Shown here: piece by piece, positions 57,090 to 64,000 of the stretch
Layout: each line of letters begins with the position of its first letter
Position numbering within the stretch: the first letter of the stretch is position 1
Assembly (NCBI RefSeq): GCF_021261325.1
Contig: NZ_JAJSBI010000010.1
Coordinates: 186,001 to 250,000 of the forward strand
Reading direction: 5' to 3'
Source: Streptomyces guryensis
GTDB taxonomy: Bacteria; Actinomycetota; Actinomycetes; Streptomycetales; Streptomycetaceae
DNA length: 64,000 nt
Program-made: the position numbers and the translations under genes
Notes under the pieces: generated by a model
Told to the model about the DNA's origin: nothing
What the model saw: only the letters and a program-made list of their open reading frames with translations
Databases searched by the model: none

Positions 57090-58403
57090 GTGCTCACCGC
57101 GTTCGCCCGGGCGTTCAAGACGCCCGACCTGCGCAAGAAACTGCTCTTCACGCTCGCCATCATCGTGGTGTACCGGATCGGCACGCACATCCCGATCCCG
57201 GGCGTCGACTACAAGAACGTCCAGCAGTGCATGGATGTGGCCAGCTCGAACCGCGGCCTGTTCAGCCTGATCAACATGTTCAGCGGTGGCGCGCTGCTGC
57301 AGATCACGATCTTCGCGCTCGGCATCATGCCGTACATCACGGCGAGCATCATCCTGCAGCTGCTGACAGTGGTGATCCCGCGCCTCGAAGCCCTCAAGAA
57401 GGAGGGCCAGGCCGGCACGGCGAAGATCACGCAGTACACCCGGTACCTGACGGTGGCGCTGGCCATCCTCCAGGGCACCGGTCTGGTCGCCACCGCCCGC
57501 AGTGGTGCGTTGTTCTCCGGCTGCCCGGTGGCCAGCCAGATCGTTCCGGACCAGTCGATCTTCACCACCATCACCATGGTCGTCACCATGACCGCCGGTA
57601 CCGGCGTCGTCATGTGGCTCGGTGAGCTCATCACCGACCGCGGCATCGGCAACGGCATGTCGATCCTGATGTTCATCTCGATCGCTGCGACCTTCCCGAG
57701 CGCGCTGTGGACGATCAAGCTGCAGGGCAAGCTCGCCGGCGGCTGGATCGAGTTCGGCACGGTGATCGCCGTGGGTCTGGTGATGGTCGGTCTGGTCGTC
57801 TTCGTCGAGCAGGCCCAGCGGCGGATCCCGGTGCAGTACGCGAAGCGCATGATCGGACGCCGGTCGTACGGTGGTACGTCCACCTACATCCCGCTGAAGG
57901 TCAACCAGGCGGGTGTCATCCCCGTGATCTTCGCCTCGTCGCTGCTCTACATTCCGAGCCTGATCGCCCAGTTCTCGGGCGGCAATTCCGGCTGGAAGAC
58001 GTGGGTCCAGAGCAACCTGACCAAGGGTGACCACCCGGTCTATGTCGCCACGTACTTCTTGCTGATCGTTTTCTTCGCGTTCTTCTACGTGGCGATCTCC
58101 TTCAACCCCGAGGAAGTCGCCGACAACATGAAGAAGTATGGTGGCTTCATCCCGGGCATCCGGGCTGGCCGACCGACCGCTGAGTACCTGAGCTACGTAC
58201 TCAACCGGATCACCTGGCCGGGTTCGCTGTATCTGGGTCTGATCGCTCTCGTACCGACGATGGCGTTGGTTGGCTTCGGGGCAAGCCAGAACTTCCCGTT
58301 CGGTGGTACCAGCATCCTGATCATCGTGGGTGTCGGCCTCGAAACGGTGAAGCAGATTGAGAGCCAGCTTCAGCAGCGCAATTACGAAGGGTTCCTCCGC
58401 TGA
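57090..58403 (+). CDS. secY: Preprotein translocase subunit SecY
   Basis: This 437-residue channel subunit of SecYEG has ten transmembrane helices. MLTAFARAFKTPDLRKKLLFTLAIIVVYRIG at the start, GIMPYITASIILQLL in helix 2 and the cytoplasmic loop GRRSYGGTSTYIPLKVNQAGVIPVIFASS are conserved. The GTG at 57090 follows GGAGG. Its stop overlaps the adk start (TGATG). Confidence 0.98.
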   Translation: MLTAFARAFKTPDLRKKLLFTLAIIVVYRIGTHIPIPGVDYKNVQQCMDVASSNRGLFSLINMFSGGALLQITIFALGIMPYITASIILQLLTVVIPRLEALKKEGQAGTAKITQYTRYLTVALAILQGTGLVATARSGALFSGCPVASQIVPDQSIFTTITMVVTMTAGTGVVMWLGELITDRGIGNGMSILMFISIAATFPSALWTIKLQGKLAGGWIEFGTVIAVGLVMVGLVVFVEQAQRRIPVQYAKRMIGRRSYGGTSTYIPLKVNQAGVIPVIFASSLLYIPSLIAQFSGGNSGWKTWVQSNLTKGDHPVYVATYFLLIVFFAFFYVAISFNPEEVADNMKKYGGFIPGIRAGRPTAEYLSYVLNRITWPGSLYLGLIALVPTMALVGFGASQNFPFGGTSILIIVGVGLETVKQIESQLQQRNYEGFLR

Positions 58404-59065
58404 TGCGAATCGTCCTCGTCGGGCCGCCGGGTGCAGGGAAGGGCACGCAGGCCACTCGCCTTGCCGACAAGCTACGCGTTCCGCACATCTCCACGGGCGA
58501 CCTGTTCCGCGCCAACATCAGCCAGCAGACGGAGCTCGGGAAGCTCGCGAAGTCCTACATGGACGCCGGCAACCTCGTCCCCGACGAGGTCACCATCGCG
58601 ATGGCCAAGGACCGCATGGAGCAGCCGGACGCCGAGAACGGCTTCCTGCTCGACGGTTTCCCGCGCAACGTCTCGCAGGCCGAGGCGCTGGACGAGCTCC
58701 TCAAGACCGAGGGCATCAAGCTGGACGCGGTTCTCGACCTCGAGGTCCCCGAGGAAGAGGTCGTCAAGCGGATCGCCGGCCGGCGCATCTGCCGCAACGA
58801 CTCGGCGCACGTCTTCCACGTGACGTACAGCCCCGCCAAGAAGGAAGGCGTCTGCGACGTCTGCGGCGGCGAGCTGTACCAGCGTGACGACGACTCCGAG
58901 GACACCGTCCGCACGCGGCTGGAGGTCTACCACACGCAGACCGAGCCGATCATCGACTACTACAAGTCGCAGGGCCTGGTCGTGACGATCTCGTCCCTCG
59001 GCCCGGTGGGCGAGGTCACGCAGCGGGCGCTGGAAGCCCTGAAGCGCGAGGACGACGGCAAGTAG
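58403..59065 (+). CDS. adk: Adenylate kinase
   Basis: This 220-residue kinase interconverts ATP+AMP and 2 ADP. The P-loop GPPGAGKGTQA is at residues 7-17, DGFPRN near residue 86, and a long LID (about 125-165) has Cys residues including CDVCGG, so it may bind zinc. The ATG overlaps the secY stop. It is followed by map 100 bases later. Confidence 0.97.
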   Translation: MRIVLVGPPGAGKGTQATRLADKLRVPHISTGDLFRANISQQTELGKLAKSYMDAGNLVPDEVTIAMAKDRMEQPDAENGFLLDGFPRNVSQAEALDELLKTEGIKLDAVLDLEVPEEEVVKRIAGRRICRNDSAHVFHVTYSPAKKEGVCDVCGGELYQRDDDSEDTVRTRLEVYHTQTEPIIDYYKSQGLVVTISSLGPVGEVTQRALEALKREDDGK

Positions 59066-59165
59066 CCGTCAGCCCAGTTACGGCCGTGGCACCCGACGGG
59101 GCGTCACGGCCGTACTGTTGTGTAGGTAACCGGTTGACGTGAGTGACGGAGAGCGCAGGCCATCC

Positions 59166-60002
59166 ATGGTGCAGATCAAGACCCCCGAGCAGATCGCCAA
59201 GATGCGTGAGGCGGGGCTGGTCGTGGCCGCCATCCACGCGGCCACTCGTGAGGCCGCGGTGCCCGGGGCCACCACCAAGGACCTGGACCAGGTCGCGCGC
59301 AAGGTCCTCGCCGAGCACAACGCCAAGCCGAACTTCCTCGGCTACGGCGGCTTTCCGGCGACCATCTGCACCTCCGTCAACGAGGTCGTCGTCCACGGCA
59401 TCCCGTCCGACGACGTCGTCCTGAAGGACGGCGACATCATCTCCATCGACTGCGGCGCGATCATCGACGGCTGGCACGGCGACGCCGCGTACACCGCCTT
59501 CGTCGGTTCCGGCCACGCCCCCGAGCTGATCGAGCTCTCCCGGGTCACGGAAGAGTCCATGTGGGCCGGCATCGCGGCGATGAAGCAGGGCAACCGGCTC
59601 GTCGACGTCTCCCGCGCCATCGAGACGTACATCCGCCGCCAGCCGAAGCCCGGCGGCGGCAAGTACGGGATCATCGAGGACTACGGCGGCCACGGCATCG
59701 GCACCGAGATGCATATGGACCCGCACCTGCTGAACTACGTCGAGAAGCGCCGCGGCAAGGGCCCGAAGCTGGTCTCCGGCTTCTGCCTCGCGATCGAGCC
59801 GATGGTGTCCCTCGGCACGCCGAAGACGGAGGTCCTCTCCGACGACTGGACGGTCATCACGACCGACGGTACGTGGTCGTCCCACTGGGAGCACTCGGTG
59901 GCGCTGACGGAGGAGGGCCCCCTGGTGCTCACGTCTCCCGACGGGGGCAGGGCGAAGCTGGCGGAGCACGGCGTTGCTGCAGCTCCGGACCCGCTGGCGT
60001 AG
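59166..60002 (+). CDS. map: Methionine aminopeptidase, type I
   Basis: This 278-residue metallopeptidase removes N-terminal Met. VNEVVVHGIP, the first metal Asp in SIDCGAIIDGWHGD, GHGIGTEMH and FCLAIEPMV supply the metal ligands. The N-terminus lacks a zinc-finger extension. The ATG at 59166 gives the usual length; a GTG at 59139 would add nine residues. A dispersed repeat follows. Confidence 0.95.
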   Translation: MVQIKTPEQIAKMREAGLVVAAIHAATREAAVPGATTKDLDQVARKVLAEHNAKPNFLGYGGFPATICTSVNEVVVHGIPSDDVVLKDGDIISIDCGAIIDGWHGDAAYTAFVGSGHAPELIELSRVTEESMWAGIAAMKQGNRLVDVSRAIETYIRRQPKPGGGKYGIIEDYGGHGIGTEMHMDPHLLNYVEKRRGKGPKLVSGFCLAIEPMVSLGTPKTEVLSDDWTVITTDGTWSSHWEHSVALTEEGPLVLTSPDGGRAKLAEHGVAAAPDPLA

Positions 60003-60014
60003 GTCGTATCCGGT

Positions 60015-60090
60015 CTGCGGGTTCGTGGGGGCTGATCGCGCCCACGCGGCGGAGCCGCACATGGATGCAGCCCCGCGCCCCTTCGGGGCG
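60015..60090. repeat. Dispersed intergenic repeat, copy 2
   Basis: This begins CTGCGGGTTCGTGGGGGCTG, has an internal CGCGGCGGAGCCGCACATG insertion, and ends CGCGCCCCTTCGGGGCG, which can form a hairpin. It lies 12 bases after map. Confidence 0.75.
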
Positions 60091-60247
60091 CTTAGCGATC
60101 TCCCTTGCAGGGCATGCTCCCTCGATTCGTCTTTCAGAGTGCTCTGACGTAGACTGACTCGTCGGCTCTCGTGTACCCGCATGTCCGCATGCGCCCGTTA
60201 GGGAAACGCACGGAGTCGATCAAGGTAGTCGATTCGAAGGGCGAAGC

Positions 60248-60469
60248 GTGGCCAAGAAGCAAGGTGCCATCGAGATCGAGGGCACTGTCGTCGAGTCTCT
60301 TCCGAACGCCATGTTCAAGGTCGAGCTCCAGAACGGCCACCAGGTCCTGGCACACATCAGCGGCAAGATGCGTATGCACTACATCCGCATCCTCCCTGAC
60401 GACCGGGTCGTGGTGGAGCTGTCTCCGTACGACCTGACGCGTGGCCGGATCGTCTACCGCTACAAGTAG
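60248..60469 (+). CDS. infA: Translation initiation factor IF-1
   Basis: This 73-residue S1-type OB-fold protein binds the A site of the 30S subunit during initiation. MAKKQGAIEIEGTVVESLPNAMFKVEL through RILPDDRVVVELSPYDLTRGRIVYRYK is full length. The GTG at 60248 follows TCGAAGGGCGAAG. rpmJ follows after 59 bases. Confidence 0.98.
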   Translation: MAKKQGAIEIEGTVVESLPNAMFKVELQNGHQVLAHISGKMRMHYIRILPDDRVVVELSPYDLTRGRIVYRYK

Positions 60470-60528
60470 ATCTTGCCCGCATTCCGCTTCGGCGGGGTGG
60501 TGGCACTGACCCGGAGAACCTCAATCCC

Positions 60529-60642
60529 ATGAAGGTCAAGCCGAGCGTCAAGAAGATCTGCGACAAGTGCAGGGTGATCCGCCGTCACGGTCGGGTCATG
60601 GTCATCTGCGAGAACCCGCGCCACAAGCAGCGCCAGGGCTGA
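60529..60642 (+). CDS. rpmJ: 50S ribosomal protein L36, zinc-binding form
   Basis: This is a 37-residue protein. Cys11, Cys14, Cys27 and His32 form the zinc site, so it is the zinc-dependent form. The ATG at 60529 follows CCGGAGAACC. It is too short for most gene finders. It lies between infA and rpsM as in other actinobacteria. Confidence 0.95.
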   Translation: MKVKPSVKKICDKCRVIRRHGRVMVICENPRHKQRQG

Positions 60643-60838
60643 CGCACGATCGACCGAACCCTCTGCATCGATATCGCAGAGATTCGCGCGACGCGAGCTG
60701 AATATGTTCATACGCAGGACCCAAGCCGACACGGCTTGACACCCCCGGTTCGGAGGCCGGGGACCCGGTTCGTACCTGGTACGGCGGCCGGGAACCGGTT
60801 CTGCGGAAGACCTCCGAAGATCACCAGGAGCCATTGAA
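60643..60838 (+). ncRNA. Hairpin-rich rpmJ-rpsM gap
   Basis: In 196 bases there are stems CTCTGC/GCAGAG (60661-60681), CAAGCC/GGCTTG (60722-60738), CCCCGG/CCGGGG (60743-60762) and CCGGTTC/GAACCGG (60765-60798). A TTGACA at 60736 has no convincing -10. This may be the leader of the rpsM-rpsK-rpoA set. Confidence 0.5.
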
Positions 60839-61219
60839 GTGGCACGCGTTTCCGGTGTTGACATCCCGCGCGAAAAGCGCGTGGAGGTCGCCCTCACCTA
60901 CGTGTTCGGCATCGGCCGGACCCTTTCGCAGCTGACGCTGGCGGAGACGGGCATCGACCCGAACACCCGTGTTCGTGACCTGAGCGAAGAGCAGCTCGTC
61001 GCGATCCGCGAGTACGTCGACAACAACATCAAGACCGAGGGTGACCTCCGTCGCGAGATCCAGGCCGACATCCGCCGCAAGGTCGAGATCGGCTGCTACC
61101 AGGGTCTCCGTCACCGTCGCGGTCTGCCCGTCCGCGGTCAGCGCACCAGCACCAACGCTCGTACCCGCAAGGGTCCGCGTCGCGCCATCGCCGGCAAGAA
61201 GAAGCCGGGCAAGAAGTAG
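60839..61219 (+). CDS. rpsM: 30S ribosomal protein S13
   Basis: This 126-residue 30S head protein contacts the P-site tRNA. MARVSGVDIPREKRVEVALTYVFGIG starts it, and GQRTSTNARTRKGPRR is the basic tail. The GTG at 60839 follows CCAGGAGCC. rpsK follows after 70 bases. Confidence 0.98.
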   Translation: MARVSGVDIPREKRVEVALTYVFGIGRTLSQLTLAETGIDPNTRVRDLSEEQLVAIREYVDNNIKTEGDLRREIQADIRRKVEIGCYQGLRHRRGLPVRGQRTSTNARTRKGPRRAIAGKKKPGKK

Positions 61220-61289
61220 TCCTCAGCGGACAACGCTTCATCAGCGGTCTTCGCTGTAGGACCGACCACCTCCCCGTAGGAGTTTGTAG

Positions 61290-61694
61290 ATGCCCCCCAA
61301 GGGTCGTCAGGGCGCTGCCAAGAAGGTGCGCCGCAAGGAAAAGAAGAACGTCGCTCACGGCCACGCGCACATCAAGAGCACGTTCAACAACACGATCGTC
61401 TCCATCACGGACCCGTCCGGCAACGTGATCTCCTGGGCCTCCGCCGGCCACGTCGGCTTCAAGGGCTCCCGGAAGTCCACGCCGTTCGCCGCGCAGATGG
61501 CCGCCGAGTCGGCTGCCCGCCGCGCTCAGGAGCACGGCATGCGCAAGGTCGACGTGTTCGTGAAGGGCCCGGGTTCCGGTCGTGAGACCGCGATCCGTTC
61601 GCTTCAGGCGACCGGTCTCGAGGTCGGCTCCATCCAGGACGTCACCCCGACCCCGCACAACGGCTGCCGTCCGCCGAAGCGTCGTCGCGTCTGA
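61290..61694 (+). CDS. rpsK: 30S ribosomal protein S11
   Basis: This 134-residue platform protein has HGHAHIKSTFNNTIVSITD and the C-terminal DVTPTPHNGCRPPKRRRV. The ATG follows CCGTAGGAGTTTGTAG. It is the gene before rpoA; rpsD (S4) is not between them, unlike E. coli. Confidence 0.98.
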   Translation: MPPKGRQGAAKKVRRKEKKNVAHGHAHIKSTFNNTIVSITDPSGNVISWASAGHVGFKGSRKSTPFAAQMAAESAARRAQEHGMRKVDVFVKGPGSGRETAIRSLQATGLEVGSIQDVTPTPHNGCRPPKRRRV

Positions 61695-61716
61695 CGCGCG
61701 GTTGTCTTGAGGATTC

Positions 61717-61752
61717 GGGCGGTACGGCTCCGTGAAAAGGGCCGTATCGCCC
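61717..61752 (+). terminator. rpsK-rpoA hairpin
   Basis: A 12-base-pair stem with one G-T pair (61717-61728 with 61741-61752) has a 12-base loop. It may attenuate read-through into rpoA. Confidence 0.6.
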
Positions 61753-61842
61753 GTACCCTTGCAGTACCCGTCCCTTTTGCCGGGGGCGGTTCCGTCGGGC
61801 GTCAAATAGCGGGCGTCCACGAATGAAGGATCTGATCCACAC

Positions 61843-62865
61843 ATGCTGATCGCTCAGCGTCCCTCGTTGACCGAAGAGGTCGTCGACGAGTTCCGCTCCC
61901 GGTTCGTGATCGAGCCGCTGGAGCCGGGCTTCGGCTACACCCTCGGCAACTCCCTGCGTCGTACGCTCCTCTCCTCGATCCCGGGTGCGGCGGTCACGTC
62001 CATCCGTATCGACGGCGTCCTGCACGAGTTCACCACCGTGCCGGGTGTCAAGGAGGACGTCACCGACCTGATCCTCAACATCAAGCAGCTGGTCGTCTCC
62101 TCGGAGCACGACGAGCCGGTCGTGATGTACCTGCGCAAGCAGGGCCCGGGTCTGGTCACCGCCGCCGACATCGCGCCCCCGGCCGGTGTCGAGGTGCACA
62201 ACCCCGACCTGGTCCTCGCCACGCTCAACGGCAAGGGCAAGCTGGAGATGGAGCTGACGGTCGAGCGCGGCCGCGGTTACGTCTCCGCCGTGCAGAACAA
62301 GCAGGTGGGCCAGGAGATCGGCCGTGTCCCGGTCGACTCCATCTACTCGCCGGTGCTGAAGGTCACGTACAAGGTCGAGGCGACCCGTGTCGAGCAGCGC
62401 ACCGACTTCGACAAGCTGATCGTCGACGTCGAGACCAAGCAGGCGATGCGTCCCCGTGACGCCATGGCCTCCGCCGGTAAGACCCTGGTCGAGCTGTTCG
62501 GTCTCGCCCGCGAGCTGAACATCGACGCCGAGGGCATCGACATGGGCCCGTCCCCGACGGACGCCGCCCTGGCCGCTGATCTGGCGCTGCCGATCGAGGA
62601 GCTGGAGCTCACCGTTCGGTCCTACAACTGCCTCGAGCGTGAGGGCATCCACTCCGTGGGTGAGCTCGTCGCCCGCTCCGAGGCCGACCTCCTCGACATC
62701 CGCAACTTCGGTGCGAAGTCGATCGACGAGGTCAAGGCGAAGCTGGCCGGCATGGGCCTGGCCCTCAAGGACAGCCCGCCCGGATTCGACCCCACGGCCG
62801 CCGCCGACGCCTTCGGCGCCGACGACGACGCGGACGCCGGGTTCGTCGAGACCGAGCAGGACTGA
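61843..62865 (+). CDS. rpoA: DNA-directed RNA polymerase alpha subunit
   Basis: This is a 340-residue alpha subunit. The N-terminal domain (1-230) dimerises and assembles beta and beta-prime, with EPLEPGFGYTLGNSLRRTLLSSIPG. The C-terminal domain (about 250-320), with ELTVRSYNCLEREGIHSVGEL, contacts promoters and activators. The acidic tail is typical. The ATG lies in an ACACATG context with a weak Shine-Dalgarno sequence. Confidence 0.98.
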   Translation: MLIAQRPSLTEEVVDEFRSRFVIEPLEPGFGYTLGNSLRRTLLSSIPGAAVTSIRIDGVLHEFTTVPGVKEDVTDLILNIKQLVVSSEHDEPVVMYLRKQGPGLVTAADIAPPAGVEVHNPDLVLATLNGKGKLEMELTVERGRGYVSAVQNKQVGQEIGRVPVDSIYSPVLKVTYKVEATRVEQRTDFDKLIVDVETKQAMRPRDAMASAGKTLVELFGLARELNIDAEGIDMGPSPTDAALAADLALPIEELELTVRSYNCLEREGIHSVGELVARSEADLLDIRNFGAKSIDEVKAKLAGMGLALKDSPPGFDPTAAADAFGADDDADAGFVETEQD

Positions 62866-62893
62866 GAGTTCGGGACCGACTGCCGGTTCCTGG

Positions 62894-62959
62894 CTGCGGG
62901 TGCGCTGTGCTTGATCGCGCAGTTCCCCGCGCCCCTTCCGGGGCGCCCCTTCGGGGACG
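62894..62959. repeat. Dispersed intergenic repeat, copy 3
   Basis: CTGCGGGTGCGCTGTGCTTG is followed by a GATCGCGCAGTTCCCCGCG block and CCCCTTCCGGGGCG. A second CGCCCCTTCGGGGACG follows directly. It lies between rpoA and rplQ. Confidence 0.8.
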
Positions 62960-63044
62960 CCCCGGATCTCCGACGGGCGACCGCCCGCTCGGATACTGAC
63001 CCCGGTACCTGATACGGCCGGGGCAGACACACAGGAGAAGAACC

Positions 63045-63554
63045 ATGCCGAAGCCCACCAAGGGTGCCCGTCTGGGCGGCAGCGCCGCGCACGAGAAGCT
63101 GCTCCTCGCGAACCTCGCGAAGGCGCTCTTCGAGCACGGCCGTATCACCACCACCGAGGCGAAGGCCCGCCGCCTTCGTCCGTACGCCGAGCGTCTGGTG
63201 ACCAAGGCGAAGAAGGGCGACCTTCACAACCGCCGCCAGGTGCTGCAGGTCATCACGGACAAGGGCGTCGTCCACACGCTCTTCACCGAGATCGGCCCGC
63301 GCTACGAGAACCGTCCGGGTGGCTACACCCGCATCACCAAGATCGGTAACCGCCGTGGCGACAACGCGCCCATGGCTGTCATCGAGCTGGTCGAGGCGCT
63401 GACGGTTGCGCAGCAGGCTACGGGTGAGGCGGAGGCGGCGACGAAGCGTGCCGCCAAGGACGCGGAGGCTGCGGCTCCGGTCGAGGACGCCAAGGTCGAC
63501 ACGACCAAGGCCGACGAGGTCGAGGACGCTGCCGAGGAGTCCAAGGACGCGTAA
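63045..63554 (+). CDS. rplQ: 50S ribosomal protein L17
   Basis: This is a 169-residue protein. The core (about 1-118) has MPKPTKGARLGGSAAHEKLLLANLAKALFEHGRI. The last 50 residues are an Ala/Glu/Asp/Lys-rich extension found in Streptomyces and of unknown use. GGAGAAGAACC gives the ribosome binding site. Confidence 0.97.
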   Translation: MPKPTKGARLGGSAAHEKLLLANLAKALFEHGRITTTEAKARRLRPYAERLVTKAKKGDLHNRRQVLQVITDKGVVHTLFTEIGPRYENRPGGYTRITKIGNRRGDNAPMAVIELVEALTVAQQATGEAEAATKRAAKDAEAAAPVEDAKVDTTKADEVEDAAEESKDA

Positions 63555-63583
63555 GCGTTCTGCCGGGGGCTGTGCGTCGGCGG

Positions 63584-63626
63584 CTGCGGGTTCGTTGTGG
63601 CTTGTCGCGCAGTTCCCCGCGCCTCT
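63584..63626. repeat. Dispersed intergenic repeat, copy 4
   Basis: CTGCGGGTTCGTTGTGGCTT is followed by GTCGCGCAGTTCCCCGCGCC; the CCCC/GGGG hairpin arm is degraded (CCTCTGAAAG). It lies 30 bases after rplQ. Confidence 0.75.
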
Positions 63627-63641
63627 GAAAGCAGGGCGTTG

Positions 63642-63678
63642 GCGGGTCCGTTCCTTTTTGGAGCGGGCCCGCTTTTTG
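63642..63678 (+). terminator. Terminator between rplQ and truA
   Basis: A 9-base-pair stem with one G-T pair (63642-63650 with 63664-63672) is followed by TTTTTG. It is the most E. coli-like terminator in the window. Confidence 0.85.
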
Positions 63679-63697
63679 TTGCTGAGAGGATCTCTGT

Positions 63698-64000
63698 GTG
63701 AGTGACGAAGTAGAGCCCGGTCATGTGCGTGTGCGTCTTGATCTCTCCTACGACGGGAGCGAGTTCTCCGGGTGGGCCAAGCAGGCCGGGGGGCGGCGGA
63801 CCGTGCAGGGGGAGATCGAGGATGCTCTGCGGACCGTGACGCGGTCGGGTGGGACGACGTACGAGCTGACGGTGGCGGGGCGGACCGATGCCGGGGTGCA
63901 TGCGCGGGGGCAGGTAGCGCATGTCGATCTGCCGCGGGAGGTCTGGGGCGCGCACCACGACAAGCTGCTGAAGCGGCTTGCCGGGCGGCTGCCCAGGGAT
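63698..64000 (+). CDS. truA: tRNA pseudouridine synthase A, N-terminal part
   Basis: The first 101 codons are present and the gene leaves the window at the right edge. TruA makes pseudouridine at positions 38-40 of tRNA anticodon arms. LDLSYDGSEFSGWAKQ opens the fold and AGRTDAGVHARGQ contains the catalytic Asp64. The GTG at 63698 follows AGAGGA. It begins just after a terminator, so it is probably transcribed from its own promoter or by read-through. Confidence 0.95.
   Translation, partial: MSDEVEPGHVRVRLDLSYDGSEFSGWAKQAGGRRTVQGEIEDALRTVTRSGGTTYELTVAGRTDAGVHARGQVAHVDLPREVWGAHHDKLLKRLAGRLPRD

Overview
This window is chromosomal DNA of a Streptomyces-type actinomycete. The evidence is the very high G+C content with strong third-position G/C bias, frequent GTG starts (one TTG start, rpoB), and proteins with typical Streptomyces lengths: RpoB 1161, RpoC 1299, EF-G 708, EF-Tu 397, RpoA 340 residues. 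Gene order is also typical: thrT-metT-rpmG with a HadAB-like pair, trpT-secE-nusG-rplKA, rplJL-rpoBC, rpsLG-fusA-tuf, then the S10, spc and alpha operons up to truA.

Layout. 1-2077: end of the complex I operon (nuoM end, nuoN). 2271-6088: HtpX-like protease, YccF-like membrane protein, SMI1/KNR4-like protein, APC permease (minus), GlsB/YeaQ-like membrane protein. 6227-7081: YajQ-family protein (minus) and tRNA-Tyr with its terminator. 7495-12916: MFS exporter fused to three carboxypeptidase-regulatory-like domains, a small zinc-ribbon protein, an NAD(P)-binding protein and an amidohydrolase-like protein that appears to lack key catalytic residues. 13214-14731: tRNA-Thr, tRNA-Met, rpmG and two MaoC-type dehydratases. 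14882-22208: TetR/MFS pair with matching operators, murB, a divergent oxidoreductase/TetR pair with two operators, adenosine deaminase and aspartate aminotransferase. 22492-28656: tRNA-Trp, secE, nusG, rplK, rplA, two paralogous lipoproteins, then rplJ and rplL behind an L10-type leader. 29246-36731: rpoB and rpoC. 36908-42303: a DUF1707/DUF4190-like membrane protein, then rpsL, rpsG, fusA, tuf. 42580-46495: three accessory exported or membrane proteins (acyltransferase, S41 peptidase, PL9 pectate lyase). 47098-56902: S10 and spc ribosomal proteins. 57090-64000: secY, adk, map, infA, rpmJ, rpsM, rpsK, rpoA, rplQ and the start of truA.

Most of the window is the core gene-expression apparatus: ribosomal proteins, RNA polymerase, elongation and initiation factors, and the Sec channel. 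Many genes are stitched together by 1-4 base stop/start overlaps, which implies translational coupling. The less ordinary signals are regulatory. A nearly identical hairpin element lies in the leaders of rpsL and rpsJ. Structured intercistronic RNA, with mutually exclusive hairpins in one case, lies before rplN and before rpsH. An L10 leader carries an attenuator-like terminator. There are operator palindromes for TetR-type and LacI-type regulators and an iron-box-like site. A GGGGCTA array that could form a G-quadruplex abuts the amidohydrolase start, and one small intergenic repeat family occurs four times. I saw no CRISPR array, insertion sequence, integrase or rRNA. The tRNA-Tyr gene is of the kind used by the SLP1 element, and its 3' side appears unoccupied.
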